Under the pieces are notes generated by a model. The model did not search any database and was not told the DNA's origin. It worked only from the letters and a program-made list of their open reading frames with translations. DNA of 64,000 nucleotides from Selaginella tamariscina (lineage: Eukaryota > Streptophyta > Lycopodiopsida > Selaginellales > Selaginellaceae), in assembly GCA_003024785.1 (NCBI GenBank), contig PUQB01000002.1, positions 69,501 through 133,500 on the forward strand. Reading direction: 5' to 3'. Both the position numbers and the translations under genes were made by a program. Below, piece by piece: positions 14,201 to 26,243 of this stretch (position 1 is the first letter of the stretch; each line of letters opens with the position of its first letter).

Positions 14201-15841
14201 AAGTGAGATGCAATCTCACATTCAAAAAGGCACTTTCCAAAAGACAACTTTACCTGTTGGAGCTAACCTAATTGGTACACACTGGGTTTTCTCAATACTT
14301 TCAACCTAGACATTACTATGAAGAAATTCAAGGCAAGATGGGTGGCCAGAGGATTTGCACAAGTTGTTGGACTTGATTTCACAAAAACTTACTTTCCTGT
14401 GGTTAAACTTGCCTCAATTCGAATGATCTTGGCCTTTGACGTTGACCAAATGGACGTGAGAATTGCCTTTCTCAACATTGAGATAGAGGAAGAGGTGTAT
14501 GTTGCTCAACTAGAAAGCTTCGGTACTGCACATTTGGTTTGTAAATTGAAACGTGCTTTATATGGCCTTAAACAAAGCCCACATGCTTGGTACAAAAAGA
14601 TTGATGTGTTCTTCCAATCTTTGGGCTATATCAAAGGGTTGATGATGGCAATGTGTACTTGTACACAATCAGCAAGTTTTTTGTGATTCTCGCACTCTAT
14701 GTGGATGATTGCATTATGACTGCCAATGTTGCCTATGCTACTTGATCTCAAAGCACAACTCTCTATTGCCTTTGAAGTGATAGATTTAGGCGAGTTGAAT
14801 TTGTTTGGCATACAAGTGTTTAGAGATCGACAAGCTGGAACACTCTCTCTTTTGCAGGTGCATTATGTGAGATAAATTCTAAACCATTTCAATATGGTTG
14901 ACTACAAATTAGTGTCTACACCTATGGAGCTAGGCATCAAACTCACAACCAGCCTTTCTCCTTTGACTGAGGATGAACAAGATGAGATGAGCATTGTTCC
15001 TTGTCAAGCTGTTGGGAGCTTGGTGTATTTGAATGTTGCTACACAACCAGACCTAGCTCAAGCTATTTGAAGTGTTTTAGCCTTCCTTTGGAACCCCGGA
15101 CCCAAGCACTAGATTGCTGTGAAACTAATCTTTCGATATCTTTAGGGCACACAGGATTTTGTTCTAAGGTATGAGGCCGATGCTAATTTTCACCTACTTG
15201 AGTTCTGCAATGCAGATCTTGCTGGCAATCTAGACACACGACGCTCCACTACTAGCTACATTCATTTTATATAGTGCTGTTGTTAGTTGGCGCAGTAGTA
15301 GACAGCCAATTGTGGCTTTGTCCTCTACTGAAGTAGAGTTTATTGCCATCACAGATGCTGCTACACAAGCTAGAAGGCCCTATTTTTCTCTATTCCAATA
15401 ACCAAAGTGCTTTGGCCTTGACCAAGGAGATTCACTATCACACACACACAAAGCATATCGACATTCGCTATTTTAAATTAAGGAGCTCATGGAACAAGGG
15501 CAAATTTCCCTAAATTATTGCCCTATTGAGAAGATGTTGGTAGATAAACCTCTCTCATGCAAAATTTGAGCTCCATCGCTCTTTACTTGATGTGCTTTCT
15601 CACTTGGCTTTTGTTGGCTGAGTGGGAGGATGGTGTCGCCTTGCATCAGAATGCAGCTGATTGACTGAGTGGGAGTGTGAGATGGCAGCACAATATGCAT
15701 CTGTTCAGTTTAGAATAGACAATGAAGTGCCAAGTTCTTCCGTCACTAACAATCAAGTGGCATGTCCAAGTGAAGAGTTAAGTGATGAGTCTTACAATTG
15801 TATATAAAGCACCATATGTAATAGAAATATATATATGTATT
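11263..15841 (+). mobile_element. Nested Ty1/copia retrotransposon with both LTRs
   Basis: The 5' LTR is 11,263-11,453, and a primer-binding-like TAGTATCGAAGC (compare TGGTATCAGAGC, initiator Met-tRNA) follows at 11,454. Then come gag with a zinc knuckle (about 11,500-12,500), protease, integrase (about 12,830-13,500), reverse transcriptase (about 14,300-14,900) and RNase H (about 15,000-15,500). The 3' LTR (15,676-15,841) matches the first about 165 bp of the 5' LTR and then stops short. By eye roughly one position in ten differs between the LTRs, so the insertion is old. Many breaks. It sits inside an older copia. Confidence 0.8.
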
Positions 15842-16075
15842 GGCGATTGTTTTGACAAAGAATCTGCACTTCCATGGCAGGATGAAGCACATTTGTGTAG
15901 TTTCACTACATAAGAGACCAGGAAGTCAACGAGTTCTCAAGTCCGTGCACCGCAACATATGGGAGTAGGTCACAGATATCTTTACAAAGGCCTTACCTCA
16001 AGAAACACATTAAAGCTTTGGTGTTCGAGAGAGCTCTTAGAGTGAGCACTTTTGTGCTTGAATTTGCCACCATTT
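15842..16075 (+). mobile_element. Outer copia element, right part (RNase H tail)
   Basis: The plus strand reads like the end of copia RNase H, with a 'H-GRMKHI' motif, a 'DIFTKALP' motif and a 'SREL' type tail. It directly follows the truncated 3' LTR of the nested copia and complements the fragment ending at 11,262. Broken. Confidence 0.55.
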
Positions 16076-16591
16076 GGAAATCAAACGTATTTTCATGGGC
16101 AAATGCCTCTAATGCAGAGTCAAAGAAGGTGACGTTTTTATCGTGTAAGGCTTTCGACCGCATGAAAAGATCAACGACTTCAGCGTGGAATGCATTGATA
16201 TCTGCATTTGCTCATACTTCGGCTTGTACGAAACTTATTAGGATTTGGAAGTGTTAAGGCTAACGATATAATTTCCATTAACCTCCTGTGTGGGTTGTCT
16301 GGAACTGGGGAAGAAGTTTGCACACAAGGATAGTCCAATTGTGGATTCGACTTGGACGTTATGGCTGGAACCGCTGTGGTAACAATGTATGGGAAATGTG
16401 GGGTGGCCGAGGAAGCAAGGGCAAGATGCTAGTATGTTTCAATGCCACGATCGGTTCGTATGCAGAGCTCTATTATGTCAAGCAAGCTCTGGAACTGTAT
16501 TGAACAATGGATCAGGTGGGGATGACACCAAACCCTGTAACCTTGCTGAGTATTGTTTTTGGGGGGATGCTAAATGAGGGGCTTAGTAACA
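16076..16591 (+). pseudogene. PPR protein pseudogene fragment
   Basis: Three frames of the plus strand carry pieces of plant PLS-type pentatricopeptide repeats. About 16,130-16,240 reads as an L/S-type repeat around 'SAWNALISAFAHT'. About 16,340-16,430 reads 'VVTMYGKCGVAEEAR', and 16,470-16,570 resembles the following repeat with 'KQALELY'. The pieces are in consistent order but in different frames, so at least three frameshifts plus stops separate them. PPR proteins bind organelle RNA; this copy cannot make one. It may be a relic of a different paralogue from the PPR locus just downstream. Confidence 0.6.
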
Positions 16592-16871
16592 ACACATGAA
16601 TGGGAACCAGAGGCTGAGGAACTTATGGGAAGTCAAGTTTTTTCCTTGGCAGATGATTCAGCTTGTATTTTCCATGGATGGCCTTCCTCGGATTGATCGT
16701 ATTGTGATCGAGGCTCGTGAAAAACAATAACAAAAACCACGTCTGATAACCTAATTAGGGCAGGTGGGAAAATGAAACTGTAACTCTTCACGTCAATGAC
16801 TCTTAGTCCTTGGCATGAGTTTTCTAAAGACCTCTCTATCTGGTGGGACAACAATAAAACGAGAAACGTGA
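16592..16871. other. Inter-PPR spacer with no gene seen
   Basis: About 280 bases between two PPR relics. No convincing coding sequence, RNA gene or repeat was seen. Confidence 0.5.
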
Positions 16872-18704
16872 GCCGATATTACACATTCTTTACGTGCTCT
16901 AACCAGCTTCTATTTGGTTTGGCAGCAGCATCCAGAACTCAGTCCTGAACAGAAGCTTGGGCTGTTGGAGGTCTCACCTTCATGGAACGAGAGGTCAAGT
17001 GCACACACAAGTCCTGACACTGCTAGAAAGTTTGTGTCTGCATTGAAGCAATGTAGCAAGACCAAGGACTTGGAAAGTGGTAGAAGGCTACATCTGGACG
17101 CAGTTGCAGCCAGTTGCCACAACAACAAGTATGTATCTGCGGCCCTCATTAGCATGTACACAAAATGCGGGAGCTTACATTGTGCGCGGAAAGTCTTTGA
17201 CAACGCCGTTCACCGGGATGTGGTTACCTGGAATTGTCTCCTTACGGGGTACGTGGAGAATGGAGAGAGCTCCTTGGCTATGGAACTATTCGCCAGGATA
17301 GACTTGGAACCAAATTATGTCACATATATTGCTGCGTTGAAGGCATGTGCAAGCTTGGCTACACAGAGAGAGTTGGAAAAGCACTTGTGCCTCAATAAAG
17401 GGATTGTCATGCACGACCAAATCAAGAGATTTGGATTTGATTCAGAGATTATTGTGACAAATACTTTGGTTGACATGTACTGCAAATGCGGAAGCATGCA
17501 TCTTGCCCGGGACACCTTCAACAAGATGAAGAACAAAGACGTTGTAAGCTGGAATGTTCTTCTTATGGGATACGTGGAGAATGGGGAGAGTGCCGAAGCT
17601 GTGAACATGTTCACTGCAATGGAGTGTGAACCAACAGATGTCACGTATGTTGCGGCACTCAAGGGCTGTGCAGCTATGGCTGTGGAAACAGAGTGCAAGG
17701 AGTTTCATCTCCAAAGGGGGATGGCGATTCATGAACAGGTAAGATGCCGTGGGTTTGAATGTAACATAGTTGTGGCAAACACCTTGATGGACATGTATGC
17801 AAAATATGGTATGATGCAGCATGCCAGGGAGATCTTTGATAGGGTTGTTCACAAGGACGTTGTCACATGGACCTGTCTGATTTTAGGATATGTAGAGAAC
17901 CATGAAAGCTTGCATGCTTTGGATTTGTTCACCAAAATGGACTGTGAACCGGGGCCTGTTACATATGTTGCTGTGTTGAAAGGATGCCGGAGCCTAGGGA
18001 CATTACAAGTTGGACGATATATTCATGCTAGAGTCTGTAAGATTGGATTACAAGATAATCAAGTAGTTACTAGCACATTGGTGGATTTCTATGGGAAATG
18101 TGGTAATGTAGTTGAGGCTGAGGGTTTGTTCAACAATATGCAATCTCCAGATACGGTGTCCTACACCGCCTTGGGCATTCTTTTCAAGTGTTTAATCTGG
18201 CCAAGCAGATGGAGGAAAGTGGTTTACAAATGAATGGTGTAACATTCATGTCTATTCTCACAACTTGCAGCCATGCAGGTCTTCTGGAAGAGGGTATGAA
18301 GTACATGGGAGTCATGCACAGTTATGGGATCAGCCCCTGCCTTGAACATTATAATTGCATGGTTGATATGCTATGCAGAGTGAACAGGTTGGAGGAGGCA
18401 TTCTTGATTGTCACCAACATGCCGTTTGAAGCTGACACCTTTACATGGACTACCTTGTTAGGGGCATGCAGAAAATGGAAAAACTTGAAAGTGGGCAAAG
18501 CTGCATTCAATGCATTAGTTGTAAAAAATGATGCAGCTGCCTATGTATTGATGGGTGATATTCACGGGACCTCAAGTATGTGGCAAGACTAAGAAAGAAA
18601 ACATTGCAGACTTTGAAAACTCTAGAACAGGCTGGTGGTGAAGGAAGAGCACTCGAGTTTACAGTGGGACATGAGATGGGTTATTACAAACATGTTATTT
18701 AGGA
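16872..18704 (+). pseudogene. PLS-type PPR gene with E-like tail, damaged
   Basis: A 440-codon open stretch (to 18,233) carries a run of P, L and S pentatricopeptide repeats, each with the pattern 'DVVTWxxLxxGYVENGES...VTYxAALKxC'. A shifted frame (about 18,170-18,594) continues with the last repeats, 'VTFMSILTTCSHAGLLEEG' and 'TWTTLLGACR'. A further shift gives an E/E+-like tail ending at 18,704 ('RLRKKTLQTL'). No DYW domain follows. Such proteins bind specific plastid or mitochondrial transcripts, usually for C-to-U editing. The upstream stop is at 16,869-16,871, and no ATG occurs in frame until the middle of the first repeats, so the natural start is missing. Lack of a start plus two frameshifts argue for a pseudogene, though an upstream exon or assembly indels could rescue parts of this reading. 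Confidence 0.75.
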
Positions 18705-20400
18705 TAATTTTAATTATCTATTAACAAAAGTATATTATTATTTATTCAGGCAATATTTCTTTTGTTTATACAATTGAAAACATACATCCACCAAAACCTA
18801 CGTTTTTAATGCAACATTATAGAAAGAAGTTTTCTTAATTCACAAGTACAGATGGAGACTCTAAACTGGAAGCCCCTAATCACTTTTGAGCAAACAAAAT
18901 CTTAACTAAATCTGTTTTTCACAATGCACACACCATTATTAATTTAAAGATTACCCATGAAATGCATTTTTGTGCAATGAACACCTTCACTATGTAATAT
19001 TCTGTAATTGGACATTTAGAACATTTTCCTTGTTTAATAAACCATTCCATGTACTCCCACATGTCGCCTGTATGGACGGGAGTGCAATATTAAATCCTTG
19101 AATTGTTATTAGTTATTACCGCAAGTCTTCTCTTGTGATTTACTATAATATATAATTATAATTGAGTTAGTTGAATTAATTAATATTTAATTTAAAATGT
19201 GTATTTACAATTAATTAAGATTTCATAATAAATTAATTAACCTAATGTTACTTGTAATTAGTGTTATCATGGTCTTTTGAACTAATTAATTTATACATTC
19301 ATCGTATTTTAACATTCTCACCAAATACTAAATTTAATACTATAGCATTTTCTTTTTAGTAACACTGTGCTATTATTATAATTATAATGTTATAGGTTTG
19401 CTATCGTATTAAATATAGAAAAACCTAAAAAATAATAATGTATTTTAATTTCAAACAAAAAATATAAAATAAATCTTTAAAATTGATTTTCATTTGAAAA
19501 TTATTACCAGAATTGAATAAATCTTGACTCAAATTAGAATTTAAAGATATTGTTATAATTTTAAATCATGTGTTATTTTAATTTTATACCCCTTAAAAAA
19601 AAAAGATTTAAATAATGTATAAACTTAGGATAACACATAATCAACTTTATAAGCCATAATAACTAATTTCTCATGCCTTAGAAGTGTAAAATAAATTAAT
19701 TTATAATAATACTTAATTGAATTATCATTAAATACTCATATACACTAAATAAGCATATTTCTTATTACTTATCATCATGAAATAATAATCAAGCTTTAAT
19801 ATAAAGAGCAACAATGATTCTTTAAAAATTTTAAACCAATTCTACATATGTTAAGAACATTTGAATTATGTAAATTCTTACATCATAATCTTAAATTTAT
19901 TTATTGGCTGATATTATAAATTATAATGTGATTATATAAAAGCTTTTATTATTGTAATGATTTTGAGAATTATTTATATGAAATAACTTTCATTAACAAA
20001 TAAAAAATTTTAAAATTTTTAAAATTTATTTACTTATTGATCCATCCTTGAGAAAAAGATTAATATAACTAATGTTTCATTCTTTTTATTATTATAGTAT
20101 TTCTTACAACACTCGAAAAGGTATACAATATAATATTAGTGCTTGTAAAATGTTATTTAATATAAAATTTAATAAAGTTTTTATAACATTTAAATATATA
20201 ACATACTTAATTATTTCATGGAGCTAACCTTAATGGCATCCTATAAGAAAGAAATGTTCAAATTTAAAACCATAAATTTGTATTTTATAATGAAATAATA
20301 TTCAAATTTATAATAAAATTGTCTCAAAAGACTTACATTTTTATGTCTTGCTTTATTATTATATTATAAAGACACATTCATCTGAGAAACTATATTCCAT
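18705..20400. other. AT-rich intergenic DNA, nothing recognised
   Basis: Long A/T runs and short palindromes (for example around 19,990-20,030). No supportable reading frame, RNA gene or repeat family was recognised. Confidence 0.6.
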
Positions 20401-20933
20401 CTGAGAAGAAGGTTTACTGAGAAGAAGGTTTACGCATACGCTTGTCCAAATATTATTATTACTGCTTCCTGTTTTTAATTAATACATTATTTATGCATAC
20501 TTTTAAGTCAATGGGACGTGCTTATATGATTCACGGTTAAATTAATTAAGACTAGTTAGGTTTTAAAGGTTTAAAGTTGGTGGCATTAACGGTTAAATAC
20601 TATATGCCATGTCATAAGTATTTACAAAGTTTTGAAAGCCAGAGGTGAAATAGACGCTATTTACATAATTCTCTAAAGGAAAACTGTAAATTGGTATTCA
20701 GCCCATGCCACTTTCAACAACTATATTCGAAAAATGTCATAATAATATGTTTACGATGAAAACGAGAGGTCACATTACTAAATTAAATTTTAATTTTTCA
20801 ATAAAATTTAGACAAATGTATAAAAAAAGAGAAGTAAAAAAAAAAAAAGGAAAAGCAATTATACAAATCGAGACCATTTGTGCTAAATCATGTTGTAAGT
20901 CTGCATTAACAGAAAACAGATTGGATCATTTAT

Positions 20934-21200
20934 TCAAATGACTTCGCATGGGATTCTAAGAACATCCCAGTGTTTGAACATATATTCCTCAGCTGACTTG
21001 GTGAGTAAAAATCGAAAAATGGGATGATTTAAGTGCAAAGTGTTTACTATGAATCTTTTCTTAGTGCCCTTACCTACACACGCTGCTGATGGTAACAAGT
21101 GAAAGGAATCAGAAGAACTACTTGAACTGCTCCTTAATAAGTTCTTGCTGGTGTTCTTTTTTGATTTCATCTTCTTAATATAATCTTCAAACTTTTGCAT
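20934..21200 (-). pseudogene. SAUR locus E, degenerate short copy
   Basis: The minus strand starts MQKFEDYIKKMK and keeps the serine run and the conserved core 'RFIVNTLHLNHPIF' to 'VLRIPCEV'. It has lost the segment that in its relatives carries the P-E-G-x-F-x-V motif (a deletion of roughly a dozen residues before 'CVGKGTKKRF'). It ends after 'CEVI', about 30 residues before the family end. SAUR proteins restrain PP2C.D phosphatases to promote auxin-driven cell expansion; this copy lacks part of the core fold and its C-terminus. Its 3' flank (20,400-20,930) resembles that of the other array copies, so it is an old member of the same duplication series. Confidence 0.7.
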
Positions 21201-21356
21201 TTTATTTCAAACTAATTTAGCATTTTTTAAAAAAGAAAATGAATGACAACTATGCAGAATCAAATCCATAAGATACTATTTCAACTTTTGATGGCCTAGA
21301 AAAAAATCATGCTTAAACCACTAATGGTTAGTTTAAGATGAATAATTTTTTTTTGT

Positions 21357-21520
21357 TATGGGTGTTAAGATTCCGGACGCGGGCAGCCATCGGAACCTTG
21401 GTAGGAAGTGTCGTAATGCTGTCACTCTCTGCCAAATGATCGTTTAGGTGAGGCAAAGATCTTGGTAAATAGAAACGCCAAAAGACACTGTCATTCGAGT
21501 GGATAGGAGCTCAGCTAGTC
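21357..21520. repeat. R repeat copy 1, left half
   Basis: It shares wording with 31,575-31,695 ('ctggacgcaggcagtcat', 'cttggtaaatagaaatgcc' and 'ggagctcagctagt'). It is split at the TAGTC target by the copia element 21,521-25,516 and resumes at 25,522. R is uncharacterised and shows no long reading frame. Confidence 0.7.
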
Positions 21521-24500
21521 TGTTCAGAATCTAACATAAAACCCTATCTCTGTTATAATAGAGCATTAGTTTATGTCTCAACACTCCCCGTAAACTAGTG
21601 CTCAAAAGACTCCGAAGCCCCTTGGAACAAAGCAAACTTGGTCAGGCCCAGCAGTTTGGTGAGCATGCTTGCCACCATCTCATCCGCAGAAGAATGAGCC
21701 ACCTTCACCAAACCACCTTCTACAAGCTCCCGAACATAGTGAAACTGAATGAGCACATGCTTGGTCCGTCCATGATAGACAGGGTTCTTGCTCATAGCAA
21801 TGCTACTCTAATTGTCACACCAGCTGAGCATGGGGGTTCGTTGCACCGCTCCAAGCTCCTGTAAGAGTCCCCATCCATATAAGCTCCTTGCATCTAGAAG
21901 TGAGGGCAGTGTACTCAACCTTTGAGATGAAAGGGCCACCACACTCTGCCTCTTGCTCCCCCACAATCGAGGCCCCGCACAATTCTAAAGAGTAGCCAGT
22001 GGTGGACCGAGCTCCTTTGTTTATCCCCCAACTTGCATCCAGCTGAGTGTCACGGCCTGAGAAGCATAGGCCGTGGTGAGGCATTCCCTTTAGGTACCTG
22101 AGTACATGTTTGGCAGCCTTCCAATGGCACAAACTCGGAGCAGATCCAAACTGACTAAGCAGCACAGTGGCATATGCTATGTTCGGTCTAGAGGAAAACG
22201 CCAGAAACATCAAACAACCTATGAGGTTGCGGTACGGAATCTTAGAATCACATATCTCTCCTCCCATCTGAGGCGAGTTCGAATTGACAACATCGACGAG
22301 CATGGGAGTTTCAACTGGATGGCAGTTTGCATGCCAAATCGAGAGAGAAGAGATTGCACATAGTGCTGTTGGTGAATCTTCAAAGTTCCAGCCTGCATCC
22401 CGCTCAATTTGCAAGCCCAAGAACGTCTTCACCTCTCCCATGTCCTTCATCCGAAACCGTTGTGCCAAGCTTGCTTTCAACCTGCCAATCCCGTCTTCAT
22501 CATGAGGAGATCATCCACATACAGGGCAACAATGATCCGTCCATGACCAACTCCTTGCACATAGACATTGGAATCATTATGTGTTCTCCGAAAGCCTTGT
22601 CGATGCAAAGCTTCATCAAACTTTTGGTACCACACCCGAGAAGCTTGCTTGAGATCATACAAGGCCTTGTTAAGGCGTCAAGCTTGAGTTGTGTCCCCAT
22701 GCCTGGGAAAGCCTAGGGGAATGCGCATGAAGATCTCCTCATGCAAATCCCCATGCAAGAACGCGGTCTTCACATCCATCTGGTGCACTTGCCACCTCCT
22801 GGTGTTAGCAAGTGCCAAGAGTGTGCAGACACTAGGCAACTTCACCACAGGCGAAAATGTCTCCTCATAGTCAACTCCTCGCACCTGGGTGAAGCCTTTT
22901 GCCACGAGTCTAGCTTTGTGTCTAACATCCCCAGTCAGGGGATCCACTGTCCGCTTGAAGACCCACTTGTAGTCAACAAGTCGACGTCGGTGTGGGGCAG
23001 CACACTCCTCGAATGTGCAATTCTGCACTTGTGCATCCACTTCGTCCTAAATGGCCCGCTTCCACTCAAGAGACTCTGCTCCGGTCACCGCATCTTCAAA
23101 GGTGGAGGGAACCTTCTCATCCACAAACATGCACATCTCGGCTTCCTCATCAAGTAAAGACGTGGCATCTTCCAACACCTTGTGAGAAGGCACTCTCGTG
23201 CATGGTTTATCTGGAGCTACCACAGGATCTGGCATGCCCCGCCGGCGAGGGACATGAAGAGGCTAATCAACCTGCTGCTCCGGTTGTGCCTGCTGCTCAG
23301 GCTGTTCAAGTGTCAGTTGCTCATGGACATCAGCATCACCTTGATCACCTCAAGCATCACATGGCAGCTGCTCCCCCAGGGCATCAAGGCCATGGTCTTC
23401 CCCTACATCCACAAAACCAACTGGGATTAGGGGAGCCAACAAGTCATCGTCAATGAAGGAGTCCACATGTTGTTCTGTGGAACGACACCATGTGAAGTCA
23501 TCCTCAGCAAACACCACATCCGTGATGATGATGGTGCATTTGTCCACCAGGTTCCACAACTTGTATGCTTTTTGACGCTGTTCATCATCTTATGCATAAC
23601 CAACAAAGATCAACTTCTGGCTCTTGGGGTCCAGCTTCTTCCGCAGCTGGTCAGGAATATGGGCATACGTTGTGCAACCAAACACCCTGAGGTGGGATAC
23701 ATCAAGCTTCAGACCCGTCCATGCTTCCTCAGGCGTCTTGCCTTTCAATGCCACAATTGGCAACCGGTTCTGAACATGCATAGCTACCGCAATAGCCTCC
23801 TGCCAGAACTTCTTGCCCAAATGTGCATGAGCAAGAAGGCTGCGCACTGCATTCACCAGTGTCCGGTTCTTCCTCTCAACCACGCCATTCTGTTGGGAGG
23901 TGTATAGGGTGGTGACGTGGTGTTAAATACTAGCATTCCGACACAACTCTTGCATGGTGGAGTTAAGGTATTCCTTGCCACCGTCCATGCACAAGGCCTT
24001 AAGCTTCTTGCCAACTTGAGTTTCCACCGCAGCTCTGTACATGCGGAAGGCCTCCACCATCTCACTTTTACGATGTAGGAAGAAAAGTTTGGTGAGGCAA
24101 CTGAAGTCATTAATGAACCTAAGAACATAATGTGCGCCAAATGACTCGGGATGTCCATGGGCCCACACAGGTCGGAGTGCACCAGCTCCAAGAGCTTTGA
24201 AGAGCAGTGCTTTGAAGATCCAAAACTTCGGCGATGATGTACATGATTCACAAAATGCATGTGAAAAACTAGGCCTCAGATCTAGCCCTTCTACCATCCA
24301 GCTCGTGTAGTGTCTTGTGATTTGCATGACCCAACCGGCAATGCCACAAATAAGCATATGCACCAACGACGTTCTTAGCGGCTACAGCAAGATGAGGGTG
24401 TGAGAGAATCTCATACAAGTTTCCACATCGCCTGGCGTGGAGAACTTTCCTCCAAGTCACACAAAAATCTAACTTGTCATATAAATCCGCACCATGACTA

Positions 24501-25516
24501 GTAAACACGATCGACTTCCCGTTGTCACACAACCTCACCACTGACATAAGATTTTTTTGCATGCTTTGGACGTGCACCTCGGCCAACCCAACCACCATCT
24601 TGAGCTCCTCGGCCAGCCCAGGCATTGCCTGAATCGTGGGTTGGAGGCGGCAAGGGTGCAACAACATCACGCTCGGCCAGCTCATGCTCAGGAACCTGTC
24701 GTTTGGTATACATGACTTCATGCAAAACATTGATTTTGGCCTTCTCCTTGTGAAGCAAAGCTGTGGCCACAAGCTTGGCCACCACCATTTCAAATGTGAG
24801 ATTGTCCTCACGATTGAGAGCCTTGACATCCATGTCCCACTGAGCAAGGAGGGACCGGTAGAGCTTCACCTTTTGCATGGAATCCGGGATGATATGCTCA
24901 TCCCCTTGGGCAACAAGTTTAGCAAAGAGCCGACTCAGCTTGTTTGCATGTCTCCATCTTCGTAGACACAAGCCTCAAGCTCCGAGTGGATCCGCATGAC
25001 TTTCATGTCGGTCTTTTTCCCGTAGGTGTCCGACAGCCAACTTCCATACTTCAATAGGGGACTTGACCTTGAGCATACTCTAAGGGTCTCGTTGGAGTTG
25101 GCCTCCAGCAGCTCTGGGTCAGTCCCACGGACAAGCCCAAAAACTCCTTTGACACGTAGCCAAGTCTCCATTAACTTCTTCCACAGTAGAAAGTTCTGCC
25201 CCTTGAACACAAAGGGCTTGCTCCCACACGAGCTTCCAGAGGAATCCTCACCAGATTCGGCTATGGCCTCCCACTAGGCTACATTACACATTGCTCCCCG
25301 CCCAAATCGGAAGCAGCTCTGATACCATGTTTAGAATTTAATATAAAACCCTATTTATTATAATTCGGTCATGGCTTCCCACTAGGCTACATTACACATT
25401 GCTCCCCGCCCAAATCGAAAGCGGCTCTGATACCATGTTCAGAATCTAACATAAAACTCTATCTTTGCTACAATAGAGCATCAGTTTTTGTTTCAACATC
25501 AGTTTATGTTTCAACA
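21521..25516 (-). mobile_element. Ty1/copia element with very short LTRs
   Basis: The minus strand carries, in order from 25.2 kb downward: gag, a GAG-pre-integrase domain (about 24,270-24,550), integrase (about 23,590-24,260), reverse transcriptase with 'ALYVDDLL' (about 22,480-23,040) and RNase H (21,600-22,100). The LTRs are only about 63 bp at the left (21,521-21,583) and about 80 bp at the right (25,436-25,516, with a small internal duplication); both start TGTTCAGAATCTAAC. A primer-binding sequence, TGGTATCAGAGC on the minus strand, abuts the right LTR (25,424-25,435) and is also duplicated at 25,316-25,327. A polypurine ACGGGGAG abuts the left LTR. The flanking TAGTC is duplicated (21,516-21,520 and 25,517-25,521). 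It is a fossil with about half a dozen or more breaks. Confidence 0.85.
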
Positions 25517-25521
25517 TAGTC

Positions 25522-25740
25522 AATAGAGGGTGTGAAGTGGAGAGCACACACTATCACAAGATTTGATTAGTGGGGTGACAAGTGCTGTTGCTTATACCTG
25601 GACAATAGTCAGTGGTGCCTGGGTGATGCATGGGTGAACATCGTGATGAGTGTTGCTGCTTATACCTGGACAATAGTCAGTGATGAGTGTTGTTGCTTAT
25701 ACTTGGTTACTAAGTTACATTACACATTGCTCCCCGCCCA
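25522..25740. repeat. R repeat copy 1, right half
   Basis: It resumes R directly after the duplicated TAGTC with 'aatagagggtgtgaa', as in the uninterrupted copy at 31,693. It then enters short tandem units containing 'ttatacctggacaatagtc'. Confidence 0.65.
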
Positions 25741-25885
25741 AATTAGAAGCGACTTTGATACCATGTTCAGAATCTAATATAAAACCCTATCTCTGTTACA
25801 ATAGAGCATCAATTTATGTCTCAACATAGTCAATAGAGGGTGTGAAGTGGAGAGCACATACTAGATTTGATCAACAGGGTGATGA
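25700..25885. repeat. Duplicated junction of copia LTR and R repeat
   Basis: A second copy of the right end of the copia element (leader, primer-binding-like sequence and LTR, about 25,750-25,815), followed by TAGTC and the R sequence. It repeats 25,390-25,560. This shows that part of the locus was tandemly duplicated after the copia inserted. Confidence 0.65.
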
Positions 25886-26243
25886 GTGCTGTTGCTTATA
25901 CCTGGACAATAGTTAGTGGTGCCCGGGTGATGCCCGGGTGATGCCCGGCGAACATCGTGTGATGAGTGCTGCTACTTATACTTGGACAATAGTCGATCAG
26001 CAGGGTGATGAGTGCTGCTGCTTATACCTGGACAATAGTTAGTGGTGCCCGGGTGAACATCGTGATGAGTGATGCTGCTTATACCTGAACAATAGTCAGT
26101 GATGAGTGCTGCTACTTATACCTGGACAATAGTCAGTGATGAGTGCTGATGCTTATACATGGACAATAGTCAGTGGTGCCCGAGTGAACATCGCAGGAGA
26201 GGTGGTTAAGCAACATGACATAGACAAGGAGAAATACCTGGAC
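25886..26243. repeat. Irregular tandem repeats derived from R
   Basis: Imperfect units built on 'gatgagtgctgctgcttatacctggacaatagtcagtg' (units not quoted in full) recur with variable spacing. The single-copy counterpart is at 31,755-31,800. Confidence 0.65.

Noticed and set aside
22741-23456. Open frames on the plus strand across the copia element
   Set aside because: They are antisense shadows of the copia reverse transcriptase and integrase regions, with no family resemblance.
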